A model generated the notes under the pieces. It saw nothing but the letters and a program-made list of their open reading frames with translations, made no database searches and was not told the DNA's origin. 24,979 nt of DNA from a virus: positions 1 through 24,979 of the IMG/VR virus record IMGVR_UViG_3300009311_000060. The stretch is one strand, 5' to 3'. How positions within the stretch are numbered: position 1 is the stretch's first letter; each line of letters opens with the position of its first letter. Position numbers and translations under genes: made by a program. Shown here in pieces: positions 6,269 to 14,976 of this stretch.

Positions 6269-7111
6269 ATGGCAGTTACGCAATCGGTAGGTGCGGGACA
6301 ATACTGGCGGGTGCTTGGCAACAATGGCACGGTCTACTTCGTGTGGGGCATCTCGGCGGAAGATGCTGCTGCAAGGTTTGAAGAGGCCACCCCTGGCGCT
6401 GGCGGTGTTAGCGGCATTCCTACTGCATGGGGAACGGACCTTCCCCAGAATATTGACGATTGGAGGGTTATTGGTGGTGATGGCGACGAGGGTACGGACG
6501 ACGATGGTCCGATACTGCCCGGTGATACAGACAGCGTTCTGGAGCAGGACTCGGCACGGGCTGCGTACTACCGGCACCTTGCGGACCTCGGGTTTGACAT
6601 CGAATCCCCCGACCGCAGGTTCAGGGTGGCTGCTCAGCAGTACGAACCCCTCATGGACCTGTTCACAGCCTCGGAAATCACCGCCGCCCGTGACCCTGAG
6701 CGGTTTGAGACCCCGGAGGCTCGTGAGGCGGCGCTGAGCCGGTTCCTGACGGCTCGCGCTGGCCCGGGTGGTGTCGCAACGGAGGAGCGTCAGATTCCCG
6801 GTGCCACGTCCGCTGATCTCATGCAGGCGTGGGAGAACATGGAGGCTCTCGCTCAACCGGGAGCAGAAAGGTTGGACTTCCAGCAGGCGGCGATTGACCC
6901 ACAGTATGCTTCTGCCGCAGCCCCGGTGACGGGACTCGGGCAGTCGCTCCTGCGGTCTTCGGCATCACCTCTGGCCCTCGGCTGGTACAGGATGCCGTCT
7001 CAGACCGACCTCGCCAGCAGATACCTCGCAGGGCGAGAGACGGGTGACATCACCAGTAACTACGTGGACTTCATCAAGAAGCAACTCGGACTCGGCGCTT
7101 TCTATAGCTAG
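6269..7111 (+). CDS. Unknown probable virion-associated protein, 280 aa
   Basis: The ATG at 6269 follows AGGTGAG. The first 50 residues look like a compact fold found at the N-terminus of some virion proteins (QYWRVLGNNGTVYFVWGISA), then comes an acidic Gly/Asp linker (about 68-90), then a helical, Ala-rich domain. No enzyme motif or membrane segment is visible. It sits between portal and the 1389-residue protein, where short-tailed phages often encode internal or portal-associated proteins. There is no Ser-Asp-His or ClpP-like pattern, so it is probably not a capsid maturation protease. Function unassigned. Confidence 0.8.
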   Translation: MAVTQSVGAGQYWRVLGNNGTVYFVWGISAEDAAARFEEATPGAGGVSGIPTAWGTDLPQNIDDWRVIGGDGDEGTDDDGPILPGDTDSVLEQDSARAAYYRHLADLGFDIESPDRRFRVAAQQYEPLMDLFTASEITAARDPERFETPEAREAALSRFLTARAGPGGVATEERQIPGATSADLMQAWENMEALAQPGAERLDFQQAAIDPQYASAAAPVTGLGQSLLRSSASPLALGWYRMPSQTDLASRYLAGRETGDITSNYVDFIKKQLGLGAFYS

Positions 7112-7120
7112 GAGGCAGTC

Positions 7121-7504
7121 ATGCCCAGTCCATTCCTTGACAATCCGCTCGTTCGATACCTCGAAGAAGAGGCCCCGGAGGCTATCGTTCGGGCTGGTCT
7201 GCCCGTTGGTGCCAGCCTCGGGATGCAGCAGTTCGCGCAGCAGTACGCTCCTCTGGCCATCAGCGGGTATCAGGGGGAAATAGGCCGTCGCACGCTGGCA
7301 AACGAGCCGATTGATCTCATGTTCACGGACTGGTGGAGGTCCAATGTCGGTGCTCCGTGGGCTAGCCGTGAGGGCATGACGCCGATGCCGTCTTCGCCCT
7401 ATCGCCTCTCTGGTATGGAGAGGCAGCGTCGCGGCACCCAGCGTCTCTACCGCCGATACGGTACGGGCAGAGGACTGTCAGGCCCGATTCGACGCGCCTA
7501 CTAA
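7121..7504 (+). CDS. Unknown small protein, 127 aa
   Basis: A strong AGGAGG ribosome binding site precedes the ATG at 7121 by 5 bases. The protein begins MPSPFLDNPLVRYLEEEAPE and contains a mildly hydrophobic Ala/Gly segment (IVRAGLPVGASLGMQQFAQQ), then a Trp-rich section (FTDWWRSNVGAPWASR) and a basic Arg/Tyr/Gly-rich tail (RQRRGTQRLYRRYGTGRGLS) that could bind DNA. It is tightly packed between two other unknown genes, presumably cotranscribed with the 1389-residue gene, which begins 10 bases after its stop. It could be an internal capsid protein; this is inference from context. Confidence 0.75.
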   Translation: MPSPFLDNPLVRYLEEEAPEAIVRAGLPVGASLGMQQFAQQYAPLAISGYQGEIGRRTLANEPIDLMFTDWWRSNVGAPWASREGMTPMPSSPYRLSGMERQRRGTQRLYRRYGTGRGLSGPIRRAY

Positions 7505-7513
7505 GGGGGAACT

Positions 7514-10500
7514 GTGCCGCGACCGCAGTACCGAGGCCCCCTCCTTCTGCCCTATCAGGAAGAGCGGAAGCGCCGCGAGGCTGACGAACTCGCCCAGCAA
7601 CTCACTGGCGGTCAGGCGCGGCTGAACCCCGCTGACCCCGACGCTCGCAACAAGTTCAATGCGTTCCTGCGCGATTCGGTCATCGAGTATGAGAACGAGC
7701 AACTGGTCGGGCGGATTCAGTCTCTTGGCCAAGAAGTACCGCCCCTTCCGCCTGAGTCCACACCCGAAGAACGCAACTTCTACCTCCGTCGCTTCGTGGG
7801 CGCGTATGATCCAGAGGAACGCGTACGCGCGCGAGAGTCCTTCACTCGTATCCTGACGGAACCCTTCGCCGCTCCCGCTGCCACTGCTGCGTCCCAACTT
7901 GCCGCTGCGACGGGTCTCGGCCCCGAGTCCTTCCGACAGGCGCTGGCTGAGGAAGCGGAATCCCCCGGCGCACCGATGATTGGCGGTGATGTCAGGCGTG
8001 CCTTTGAGCGGACCCGCGGCGACTGGACTCAGATTGCTACTACTCCGCTGCGTGCCTTGATGGACCCAGGGGCGGTGGCGCTGGAAGCGGCTACAGGGCG
8101 GGAGCTATTCCCGTTGCGGCGAGTGGGCACAGCGGAACTCCTTGAGGCTGCGGTTGACCCGTACAACCTTGCTGCTGCTGGCCCTGCTGCGCGTGGGGTA
8201 GGTCAACTGGCGCGGCGCGGCGCTCCGATTGTTGCTCGCGCAGGCCGTGAAGTCGCGGAAGAACTCGCTGAGTCTGCTGTCCGCGGCGGTCGTAGGCTCG
8301 CAGGCGAGGTGGTGCCCGAACCCGCAGCCGCGGCGAGGGCGCAGGCAGGTGGTATCAGGCCCCCGACAGGGGAGGGGGGTAGGCTAGCTACCCCCGTCGA
8401 GACACTGCCATCGCCTAGCGTTGCCGAGGCCACATCCAACGTCATTGGACTGCGGAGGATCGTTCCGCAACTGACCCGTACCGAGCGGATGGCCAACCTC
8501 GTTCGGAAAACTATCGGTCAGCCGTTCGAGGCGATTTTAGACGAACCGCGTGCCACCGCCGCGATGAACGAAATGAACCGCGTTCGGCAGGTGGCTGACT
8601 CGGTATCCAGTGATCTCAGCGCACGCACAGGGGCGATGGTCCGCGAGGCGTTTGATCTTGACGAAGTTGACCGTATCCCGTCTCTTGCAGGTGTTGACCC
8701 CGGTATTCCTGGCGCACCGACCGTGCAAGACGTGGCTGCACGCCTGCCTCGGTATCTGGACAATCTCACCCCTGCACAGCGGCAGGTGATGACGGACCTT
8801 CAGACCGATGTGGGGCAGTTCCGCACGATGATGGAAGGCGTTGGAGTTGAGGTGCCGACACGCCCTGACATTGTGGAAGGCGGCTTCTATCTGCCCCGTG
8901 GCGGTGCTGATCCGTCTGGTCTGTCCTACGACCTGCCGCGTGTTCCGTCAAGGCAACGTCGTGGCGGTGGCGCTGGATTCATGAAACCCGCCACCTTTGA
9001 CTCTATGGCCGAGGGTATCGAGCAGGGCTTCGAGTACGGTCCGATTGAGCAGGCGATTGCTGGATACGCCAGCGGTGCAAGCCGCAACTCAATCGACGCC
9101 CACGTCGCCAACTACTTCAAGGCTCTCAGGAACGAGTCAGGCGCTCTCGTCGGCACAACTCCGAAGACGCGGCTCATGCAAAGAGACCCGCAGATTCGCG
9201 AGAAGGTCATGGGTTTGCGTCAGACCCTCGCACGGTTGCAGGCATCCGGGGCGCGCCTCTCGGATCGCCAGTATCGAGCGGTACAGCGGTTCGTCCACGA
9301 CCCGCTCTTTGATGACATTGACGAACTCGCTGTTGCCCTTGGCCAGCCGATAGAGCAGTGGACTCCGAAGGGCCATCCCGCCTTTGCGCGGACGGCTGGT
9401 GGGCGCAGGCTGCTTGAGCAAACCGAACGTCTGCCCCAGCGGATACAACGTGGGAGGTGGGCCAAAGCTAGTGCTCAGGATGTGCGGCGGTTGACGAGAG
9501 AGGTGAACATCCGCCTCAAAGCTCTGATGCCCGCGTGGAAAACGGCCCAGCGACGCGCGAGGAGCCTTGCTCGTGGCGAAGGGGCGATAGACCTGCCCAG
9601 AATGCAATCGTGGGGTTTCCCGGACGAGGTGGCGAACGCTGCGAACAAGGTCCTTCAGGATATGACTCCGTATCAGAGGGGTCGATACGGTCCTGTGACT
9701 CGAACCGCCGAGGCGTTCAACAACCTCTACCGGGGCATGAGAGCCACCCTCGACAACTCGGCACTGGGTATTCAGGGGTTGCTTGGGCTGGCTGATGATC
9801 CGAGGGCCTACGGCAACGCCTTGAGAGTGAATGTTCAGGCGTGGGGGAATGGTGGAGATCGCGCACTCGGGAAGTTCCTTGTCAACTTTAACCGAGAGGT
9901 ACTTCAGGGTGCGGATAGGCGGTTGACCAGCCAGGAATGGGCACGCCACGGCCTGCGGGTTGGTGGGGCTGAAACGGAGTTCATGTTGGGTCGTGGGCCG
10001 CTTGCAGGACTTGGTCGCTTGCCTCTGGTACGTCAGGCCAACAGGGCCTTCGGGTACTTCGGTGATGCCCTCCGACTGGAGTGGGCCGACGACATGCTTC
10101 AGGGTGAACTCCGTCGAGATAGGCCGCTTGCGGAACTCGTGGCCTCGGGGGATGTTGAAAGAATCGCCACTGTCACCAACAACATGACTGGCTGGGCCAG
10201 AGGGCGGGCTGGTGGAGCGTGGGGTGAGATTCTCATGTTCGCTCCCCGGTTCTTCCAGAGCCGCCTTGAGACAGTCGGGCGGGCGATGATGTCGGCGCGA
10301 CTTGGAGCCACAATCGAGCAGCGTGCCGCTCGCCGTAGCCTGCTCAAGCTCATTGGTGGTGGTGTTCTGCTGACAGTTGCTATGAACGAGGCGCTGGGCA
10401 ACGAGACGGACTTCCGCCCTGTCGTGAACGGACGCAGGAACTCTAACTTCCTCCGTATCAGGTTTGGTGGCCGGGACTGGTCTCTATTCGGGACGTGGGA

Positions 10501-11683
10501 CAGCCTCCTCGGGGCGTTTATAGAGACGGCGATGGGTAGGCCAGAACGGGCTTTCCGAGGTATGTCATCAGGGCTTGTGGGTGTTACGTGGGACACACTC
10601 TCAGGTACCGACTTCCTCGGGCGTCCGGTGCGGGACACGCCAGAGGACTTCGGGCGCTACGTCATGGAGGAAGTCTCGCCGTTCGCCATGCAGGAGATTC
10701 CTTCTGCTATTGAAGAGATACGTGAGGGGAATGTGCCCGGTGGTACGGCTACGATTCTCGGCGAGATGGTTGGTGCCAAGTCAGCCCCCCTGTCCCGCAT
10801 TGACAGGCTAGATGTAGCGACTCAGCAGGCTACGAACGGCGCTGTTATGAAGTACGACGATCTTGACTACAATCGCCAACGCATTCTGCTCGATACGCTG
10901 CCCGAAGAGGTAGTAGCTGACATGCACGCTCGGGATGAGGAGTTGATGCGCGCTGGCAATCCCTTTGCCAAGAACCGTATTGAGCAGCGCGAACTTGATG
11001 AAAGCCGGGTGCTGCGCGAGGCAGAAGCTCTGCTGATGGTGTTCGGCACGACTGCCGAGGAGAATCCGTGGCTGTTCGACTCCAAGGGTCGCAAGCGTTC
11101 TTCGGTGTCCCTCTTCCAGCAGTTCTGGCGGTATGGCTCTGGCGACAACTACTCAGAGATTCAGGACTCTGTGCGGGATCGGAAGTTCCAGGCCCGAAAG
11201 AGCAACCTGCGCGGGATGCCTGAGTTTGAGCAGGAACGCCCAGCGGATGACGAACCTCTGGCACAGGCCCTCTCCGACTACTGGGCCATCAACGACAAGG
11301 CCACGACTGAGGCCGGGAACTATCGTGCCGACATCTGGGCGCAGGAGTACGAGAAGTTGCAGGCTGTGTGGACGGACGAACAGAAGGCGTACATCGAAGA
11401 GTATCGCAGCCTCCGTGAGCACGCTCCGGGTATCGCCGAGATGATGGAGCTTGCCAATATCCAGTCGTCGCGCACCCCCGAGCAGTTGAACCGTCAGCAG
11501 ATGGCTAGTCGCCTCAACGACATCTGGCGTCAGTACCACACTCAGTGGGAACAGATACTCGCTGGACAGGGCGTTGAGCCGACAACGGCAGAACCCCAGC
11601 CTGTGCAACCCACGCCCACTCCTACGCCCGCCCCTGTGTGGTTCAGTCCGCGCAGGCGCAGCGAGGGTGCAGGCGTGCGATAG
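7514..11683 (+). CDS. Very large (1389 aa) polyvalent-type protein, candidate internal/ejection protein
   Basis: The GTG start at 7514 follows AAGGGGGA. The protein is mostly helical, with Ala/Arg-rich regions, a Pro/Gly linker around residues 275-305 and a Pro/Thr-rich tail (PTPTPTPAPVW). A segment from residue 736 (NNLYRGMRATLDNSALGIQG), the NNMTGW near 890 and FAPRFFQSRLE near 909 resemble motifs I associate with large polyvalent phage proteins. A hydrophobic stretch lies at about 941-958 (LLKLIGGGVLLTVAMNEALG). The large, helical, mid-module position between portal and scaffold fits proteins packaged in the capsid and ejected to form a DNA conduit. No transglycosylase or protease motif is evident to me. 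The coding sequence is certain; the role is inferred. Confidence 0.85.
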   Translation: MPRPQYRGPLLLPYQEERKRREADELAQQLTGGQARLNPADPDARNKFNAFLRDSVIEYENEQLVGRIQSLGQEVPPLPPESTPEERNFYLRRFVGAYDPEERVRARESFTRILTEPFAAPAATAASQLAAATGLGPESFRQALAEEAESPGAPMIGGDVRRAFERTRGDWTQIATTPLRALMDPGAVALEAATGRELFPLRRVGTAELLEAAVDPYNLAAAGPAARGVGQLARRGAPIVARAGREVAEELAESAVRGGRRLAGEVVPEPAAAARAQAGGIRPPTGEGGRLATPVETLPSPSVAEATSNVIGLRRIVPQLTRTERMANLVRKTIGQPFEAILDEPRATAAMNEMNRVRQVADSVSSDLSARTGAMVREAFDLDEVDRIPSLAGVDPGIPGAPTVQDVAARLPRYLDNLTPAQRQVMTDLQTDVGQFRTMMEGVGVEVPTRPDIVEGGFYLPRGGADPSGLSYDLPRVPSRQRRGGGAGFMKPATFDSMAEGIEQGFEYGPIEQAIAGYASGASRNSIDAHVANYFKALRNESGALVGTTPKTRLMQRDPQIREKVMGLRQTLARLQASGARLSDRQYRAVQRFVHDPLFDDIDELAVALGQPIEQWTPKGHPAFARTAGGRRLLEQTERLPQRIQRGRWAKASAQDVRRLTREVNIRLKALMPAWKTAQRRARSLARGEGAIDLPRMQSWGFPDEVANAANKVLQDMTPYQRGRYGPVTRTAEAFNNLYRGMRATLDNSALGIQGLLGLADDPRAYGNALRVNVQAWGNGGDRALGKFLVNFNREVLQGADRRLTSQEWARHGLRVGGAETEFMLGRGPLAGLGRLPLVRQANRAFGYFGDALRLEWADDMLQGELRRDRPLAELVASGDVERIATVTNNMTGWARGRAGGAWGEILMFAPRFFQSRLETVGRAMMSARLGATIEQRAARRSLLKLIGGGVLLTVAMNEALGNETDFRPVVNGRRNSNFLRIRFGGRDWSLFGTWDSLLGAFIETAMGRPERAFRGMSSGLVGVTWDTLSGTDFLGRPVRDTPEDFGRYVMEEVSPFAMQEIPSAIEEIREGNVPGGTATILGEMVGAKSAPLSRIDRLDVATQQATNGAVMKYDDLDYNRQRILLDTLPEEVVADMHARDEELMRAGNPFAKNRIEQRELDESRVLREAEALLMVFGTTAEENPWLFDSKGRKRSSVSLFQQFWRYGSGDNYSEIQDSVRDRKFQARKSNLRGMPEFEQERPADDEPLAQALSDYWAINDKATTEAGNYRADIWAQEYEKLQAVWTDEQKAYIEEYRSLREHAPGIAEMMELANIQSSRTPEQLNRQQMASRLNDIWRQYHTQWEQILAGQGVEPTTAEPQPVQPTPTPTPAPVWFSPRRRSEGAGVR

Positions 11684-11686
11684 AAT
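11681..11686 (+). promoter_or_regulatory. -10-like TAGAAT before scaffold/capsid genes
   Basis: TAGAAT overlaps the stop codon (TAG, 11681-11683) of the 1389-residue gene and lies 33 bases before the scaffold start. It is the third TAGAAT noticed in a gap. A dedicated promoter for scaffold and capsid, the most highly needed products, would make sense. No -35 match is seen. Confidence 0.3.
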
Positions 11687-11718
11687 AACGTCCCAGAAGC
11701 CCTAAGAAAGAGGCATCA

Positions 11719-12699
11719 ATGGTCACACGAGAGCAGGTACAGGAGACCACATCCCCTCCAGTGGAGGACGAGGCACCCGTCCAGCCTGTTGCTGACGACG
11801 AACCCTTGATTCCCCCGGACCCGCCCGACGAAGAGATGGTGGTTCCACGGGACGAGGTAGAAGCGCCAGAGGCAGCGCCCGACGAGGCTGAGTCCGAAGC
11901 CCGAGAGGATGAGGCTGCTGAACCCCCTCTGGCAGAGACCGAAGAGGAATCGGCTGACGAAGAGCCTGACCTTGAGGCTCGCATTGCGGCTGCGGTCGAG
12001 GAACGACTGAAGCCCCTGCGGGACACATGGCAAGGGCGGCAACGAGCCGATCAGGAACGCATCCGCCAACTCAGGGCGGAACGACAAGAGAGTGCGGTAA
12101 ACGAGCGAGTTGAGGCGCGCAGGCGAGACCTGACGCAGTGGTTCGCAGATCGCGGCATTTCCGCCGAGGACGCTGAAGAGCAGATTCGGCAGGGAGTTGA
12201 TGCCGAGAGAGCCAACATCACCACAGAGCAGGAACGGGCCGAATCAACTACCCGCGAGGCCACACGGCTTCGCACTATCGGGAAGTTCGGTCTGGATCGC
12301 TGGGTGGAGAAGTTGGTCACGGACAACACCCTCAACGATACCGATAGAGACTTCCTCTCTGGCTACTACGACGCTGAAACCCTGCCGCTGCTGCAAAACC
12401 AGCAGACAGGCGAGTTGCTCTTGGACCAGGATCGGACAGTTGACCTCATGGCTCGACTGGACCAGATGGCCCAGCGACTCAGCGGCACAGCAGAAGCGAC
12501 ACGTTCGGCCAGCGAGTCAACCGAGGCGGCTGCTCGTGCCGTTCAAGCAAGGACTCCCCATGTCCCGCTGGAGACACCTGAGGCTACGTCCGTTGAGACT
12601 GACGACGCCTTCCTGCGAAGGTACGCAGACCCGGACGACCCGGAATCGAACACGGCGAGGGCTAGGGAGATTCTCAGACGCAGGGGTCAACACCCCTAG
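11719..12699 (+). CDS. Scaffolding protein
   Basis: This 326-residue protein has the hallmarks of a procapsid scaffold. Residues 1-90 are extremely acidic and Pro-rich (DEEMVVPRDEVEAPEAAPDE); residues about 88-190 are a charged coiled-coil region (RIAAAVEERLKPLRDTWQGR onward); and the C-terminus is basic (AREILRRRGQHP), like the capsid-binding end of known scaffolds. It lies directly before the major capsid gene, 12 bases apart. Ribosome binding site AGAAAGAGG precedes the ATG. No protease domain is fused to it. Scaffolds of this kind guide capsid protein assembly and leave before or during packaging. Confidence 0.88.
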   Translation: MVTREQVQETTSPPVEDEAPVQPVADDEPLIPPDPPDEEMVVPRDEVEAPEAAPDEAESEAREDEAAEPPLAETEEESADEEPDLEARIAAAVEERLKPLRDTWQGRQRADQERIRQLRAERQESAVNERVEARRRDLTQWFADRGISAEDAEEQIRQGVDAERANITTEQERAESTTREATRLRTIGKFGLDRWVEKLVTDNTLNDTDRDFLSGYYDAETLPLLQNQQTGELLLDQDRTVDLMARLDQMAQRLSGTAEATRSASESTEAAARAVQARTPHVPLETPEATSVETDDAFLRRYADPDDPESNTARAREILRRRGQHP

Positions 12700-12711
12700 A
12701 GGACAAACGAA

Positions 12712-13596
12712 ATGCCAACCGGCGAGACGATCACTCAGAGTCTTGCGGACTCTCTGCCGACCGTAGTCGCTCAGGCCCGAATCGTCCGAGAAGACGAAGG
12801 TGTGATGCCCCAGGTCTCCGACAACGTGAGGCTTGGGGAGGGAGTCGGAAACACGTGGCGGGAGATTTCTCTTGCCCAGTTGACGGCCTCGGCAATCACA
12901 GAGACAACCGAGGAGGACAACCCTCAGCAGTTGTCGGACAGTGTGATTACCGCCACACCTGCTGTCATTTCCGTCCACACGATCATCACTGACCGGACGG
13001 CACGGAACATCTCGAAGAACGTGTTTGCCAAGACGGGTTCGCTCGGGCAGAACGCCATCGAGAGGAAAAAGGACGAAGACGGCATCACGGCTCTGGACGG
13101 TGCAACCACGTCGCTTTGCGGCACGGGTACAACGCTCCAGACCGGGCACATTGCGGCGGGCGCATCACGAATCCGCAGCAACACGACTGAGACGTGGGCA
13201 GGACCCATCGCGTTCGTGCTCCACGGTTACCAGATGAAGGACCTTTTCGACGAACTGGTCGCAGGCGTCGGCACCTACCCGATTCCCGAGGGTTCGACCG
13301 CTCGGGTATTCCAGGGTGGCTGGAACCTGCCGATCATGGAGGCGACAGGGTTCACCGACAACAACATCAGCATCGACTCGACCCCCGACGCCAAGGGCGG
13401 CGTTTTCGCATCAGGACCCGGCGGAGCCATCGTGCTTTGTCAGGCCCGACAGCCCTGGATCAAGGTGGTCCGCAACGAGAAGTCCGGCGGCGGCGCTTCG
13501 GAAGTGCTGCACCGAGACGAGTACGCCTACGCAGAGCGCAGTGCAGGGAACTGGTTGTACGAGATCGCGAGCGACGCGACTGCCCCTACGAGTTGA
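12712..13596 (+). CDS. Major capsid protein
   Basis: The 294-residue protein follows the scaffold, the canonical position for the shell subunit. AGAGGA (12698-12703) overlaps the scaffold stop and serves the ATG at 12712. It begins MPTGETITQSLADSLPTVVA, then has a segment resembling the E-loop of HK97-type capsid proteins (VGNTWREISLAQLTASAITE), a helical spine (VFAKTGSLGQNAIERKKDED) and a beta-rich remainder. The HK97 fold is inferred from position and pattern. It starts without a long cleavable delta domain, in keeping with the absence of a protease gene. The tail ends near a weak hairpin. Confidence 0.85.
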   Translation: MPTGETITQSLADSLPTVVAQARIVREDEGVMPQVSDNVRLGEGVGNTWREISLAQLTASAITETTEEDNPQQLSDSVITATPAVISVHTIITDRTARNISKNVFAKTGSLGQNAIERKKDEDGITALDGATTSLCGTGTTLQTGHIAAGASRIRSNTTETWAGPIAFVLHGYQMKDLFDELVAGVGTYPIPEGSTARVFQGGWNLPIMEATGFTDNNISIDSTPDAKGGVFASGPGGAIVLCQARQPWIKVVRNEKSGGGASEVLHRDEYAYAERSAGNWLYEIASDATAPTS

Positions 13597-13625
13597 GTGA
13601 TGCAACAACTCCGACACGCTACAAT
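13590..13625 (+). promoter_or_regulatory. Weak hairpin and -10-like TACAAT between capsid and HNH genes
   Basis: GAGTTG (13590-13595) can pair with CAACTC (13606-13611), a 6-bp stem spanning the capsid stop codon. It is followed by TACAAT (13620-13625), a good -10 match 20 bases before the HNH start. A transcript would begin near 13632, leaving a short leader with AAAGGGG. The HNH gene may therefore have its own promoter. No -35 match is seen at standard spacing. Confidence 0.3.
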
Positions 13626-13645
13626 CATCCTGAAAGGGGTGAGGC

Positions 13646-14188
13646 ATGTCGGCAACGCTGCACTGTCAACGATGTGGGGAACAGTTCGAGGCGAAGCGGA
13701 GTGATGCACAGTTCTGCAAGCCCTGTCAGCGGGTATGGCGCAAGGAATACCTGCACCGCTATGACAAGCGGCGTAAGGACTCCTGCCCGCGCTGTGGGGC
13801 ACCGAAGGGGACACGTGCTCGATTCTGCCTTCCTTGCGAAAACAAGGCTCGAAGGGAACGATATGTCGGTGAGTCCAACCCGAACTGGCGGAAGGGGCGC
13901 TCCCGCAGTGGTGGGTACGTTCAGGTCCGCATCAAGGCGGGGACTCCCGGCAAGGGCAAGGGGGCCTTCTACCGCGGCGAGCACATCGTCGTCTGGGAAG
14001 AGGCCAACGGGCCACTCCCGAAAGGCTACGTCGTTCACCATCTCAATGGGGTCAAGGACGATAACAGATTGGAAAATCTGCTCGCCTTGCCTCGGGGAGA
14101 ACACCACGCTCACCCACGGGACGCACTGCGTCCCTACGAGAAGCGTATTCGCGAACTTGAGCAGCAGGTCGCTGCTCTCAACAAATAG
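13646..14188 (+). CDS. HNH endonuclease with two N-terminal zinc sites (free-standing homing type)
   Basis: The 180-residue protein starts at the ATG at 13646 after AAAGGGG. Two CxxC...CxxC zinc ribbons lie at C7/C10/C24/C27 and C47/C50/C61/C64. The nuclease core at residues 108-153 matches the HNH_3-type pattern: EHIVVWEEANGPLPKG, then VVHHLNGVKDDNRLENL, with H113, H131/H132, N140, N144 and a late H152/H153. A C-terminal coiled helix (EKRIRELEQQVAALNK) follows. Such enzymes cut specific DNA sites and often act as mobile, selfish genes in phage structural clusters; some HNH proteins next to terminases aid packaging. Its place between capsid and decoration genes favours the homing view. Confidence 0.9.
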   Translation: MSATLHCQRCGEQFEAKRSDAQFCKPCQRVWRKEYLHRYDKRRKDSCPRCGAPKGTRARFCLPCENKARRERYVGESNPNWRKGRSRSGGYVQVRIKAGTPGKGKGAFYRGEHIVVWEEANGPLPKGYVVHHLNGVKDDNRLENLLALPRGEHHAHPRDALRPYEKRIRELEQQVAALNK

Positions 14189-14190
14189 AT

Positions 14191-14222
14191 TTGCCCAAAC
14201 CCGCCTTATCGGTTAGGGGCAA
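14191..14222 (+). promoter_or_regulatory. Stem-loop overlapping the next ribosome binding site
   Basis: TTGCCC (14191-14196) pairs with GGGCAA (14217-14222), and AACC (14198-14201) with GGTT (14211-14214), giving 10 pairs around a 9-base loop. The right arm ends in the first AA of AAGGAG (14221-14226), the ribosome binding site of the 14233 gene, so folding could limit its access. There is no U-run. Confidence 0.5.
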
Positions 14223-14232
14223 GGAGTGAGAA

Positions 14233-14973
14233 ATGCCACAGGGTGAACCTGGACGCATCAGGCTCTTCTACGACTTCTTCGGCGAGGACAACATCGCCAA
14301 TACAGCCGAGACGAGATTGCTCGGTCCGTTCGTGGTGGGCGGGCAGGGCAATGCCGAAACCGACGCTGGTGTGCCGACTCTTAGCTCAGATGGCCTGAGC
14401 GGGGTCGGGCGAATCACCACCACGAACGAAGACAACCACACGACTTTGGTGGGCACGCCCATCGCGTTCGATGTGGCGCTCATGGCACCGCTTGTCGCTG
14501 AGGTCCGGGTTCGGTTCGCTGACCTGGACACGAAGGAAGCCTTCATTGGCTTCTGCGACATTGACCCCAACACGCTGTCAATCGAGACGGACGTGATGAC
14601 TGGTGCCACGGCTGCCCTTACGCTCACGGCTTCCGACATCTGCGGGTTCTTCCTCTCGGCGGAACTCACGGACGACGAGGACTGGCATGGCGTGTACAAC
14701 GGCGGCACCACGACTGGCGAGACGACCTCGACGAGCGTGGACCTCGATGACGACGCCGTGGCCGGCGAGTGGCAAATCCTCAAGCTGGAGATCGACCCGA
14801 ACGGGACGGCGCGGTGGTACATCGACGAAGACCTGAAGCAGACGGTTTCGACGGCTGTTTCCACCACGACCGACCTGTCGTTCATCTGCGGAGTTGAGGC
14901 CAAGGGCGACGCAATCGAAACGATGGATGTGGACTACATCGTCGTGAAAGCCAACCGAGACTGGACCGTCTAA
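14233..14973 (+). CDS. Beta-sandwich structural protein (probable capsid decoration/head fibre)
   Basis: The 246-residue protein begins MPQGEPGRIRLFYDFFGEDN and is dominated by alternating polar/hydrophobic strands rich in Thr, Asp and Gly. The pattern of the second half (GEWQILKLEIDPNGTARWYI, a turn, then DVDYIVVKANRDW) resembles a lectin-like (concanavalin-type) jelly roll: strands ending in a short 'measure the ligand' hairpin and a terminal strand. Its place after the capsid gene suggests a surface decoration protein. AAGGAG lies 6 bases before the ATG and partly in a hairpin. The fold is inferred from the sequence pattern only; it could also be a tail component. Confidence 0.7.
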   Translation: MPQGEPGRIRLFYDFFGEDNIANTAETRLLGPFVVGGQGNAETDAGVPTLSSDGLSGVGRITTTNEDNHTTLVGTPIAFDVALMAPLVAEVRVRFADLDTKEAFIGFCDIDPNTLSIETDVMTGATAALTLTASDICGFFLSAELTDDEDWHGVYNGGTTTGETTSTSVDLDDDAVAGEWQILKLEIDPNGTARWYIDEDLKQTVSTAVSTTTDLSFICGVEAKGDAIETMDVDYIVVKANRDWTV

Positions 14974-14976
14974 GTC

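Noticed and set aside
6291-6737. 148-codon + strand frame inside the 280-residue gene
   Set aside because: Arg/Pro/Ser-rich composition typical of a frame shadow; the accepted gene has a good ribosome binding site and better codon use.
13194-14216. 340-codon + strand frame spanning the capsid end and the HNH gene
   Set aside because: Arg/Ser/Thr-rich shadow in another frame; it overlaps two well supported genes and has no ribosome binding site.
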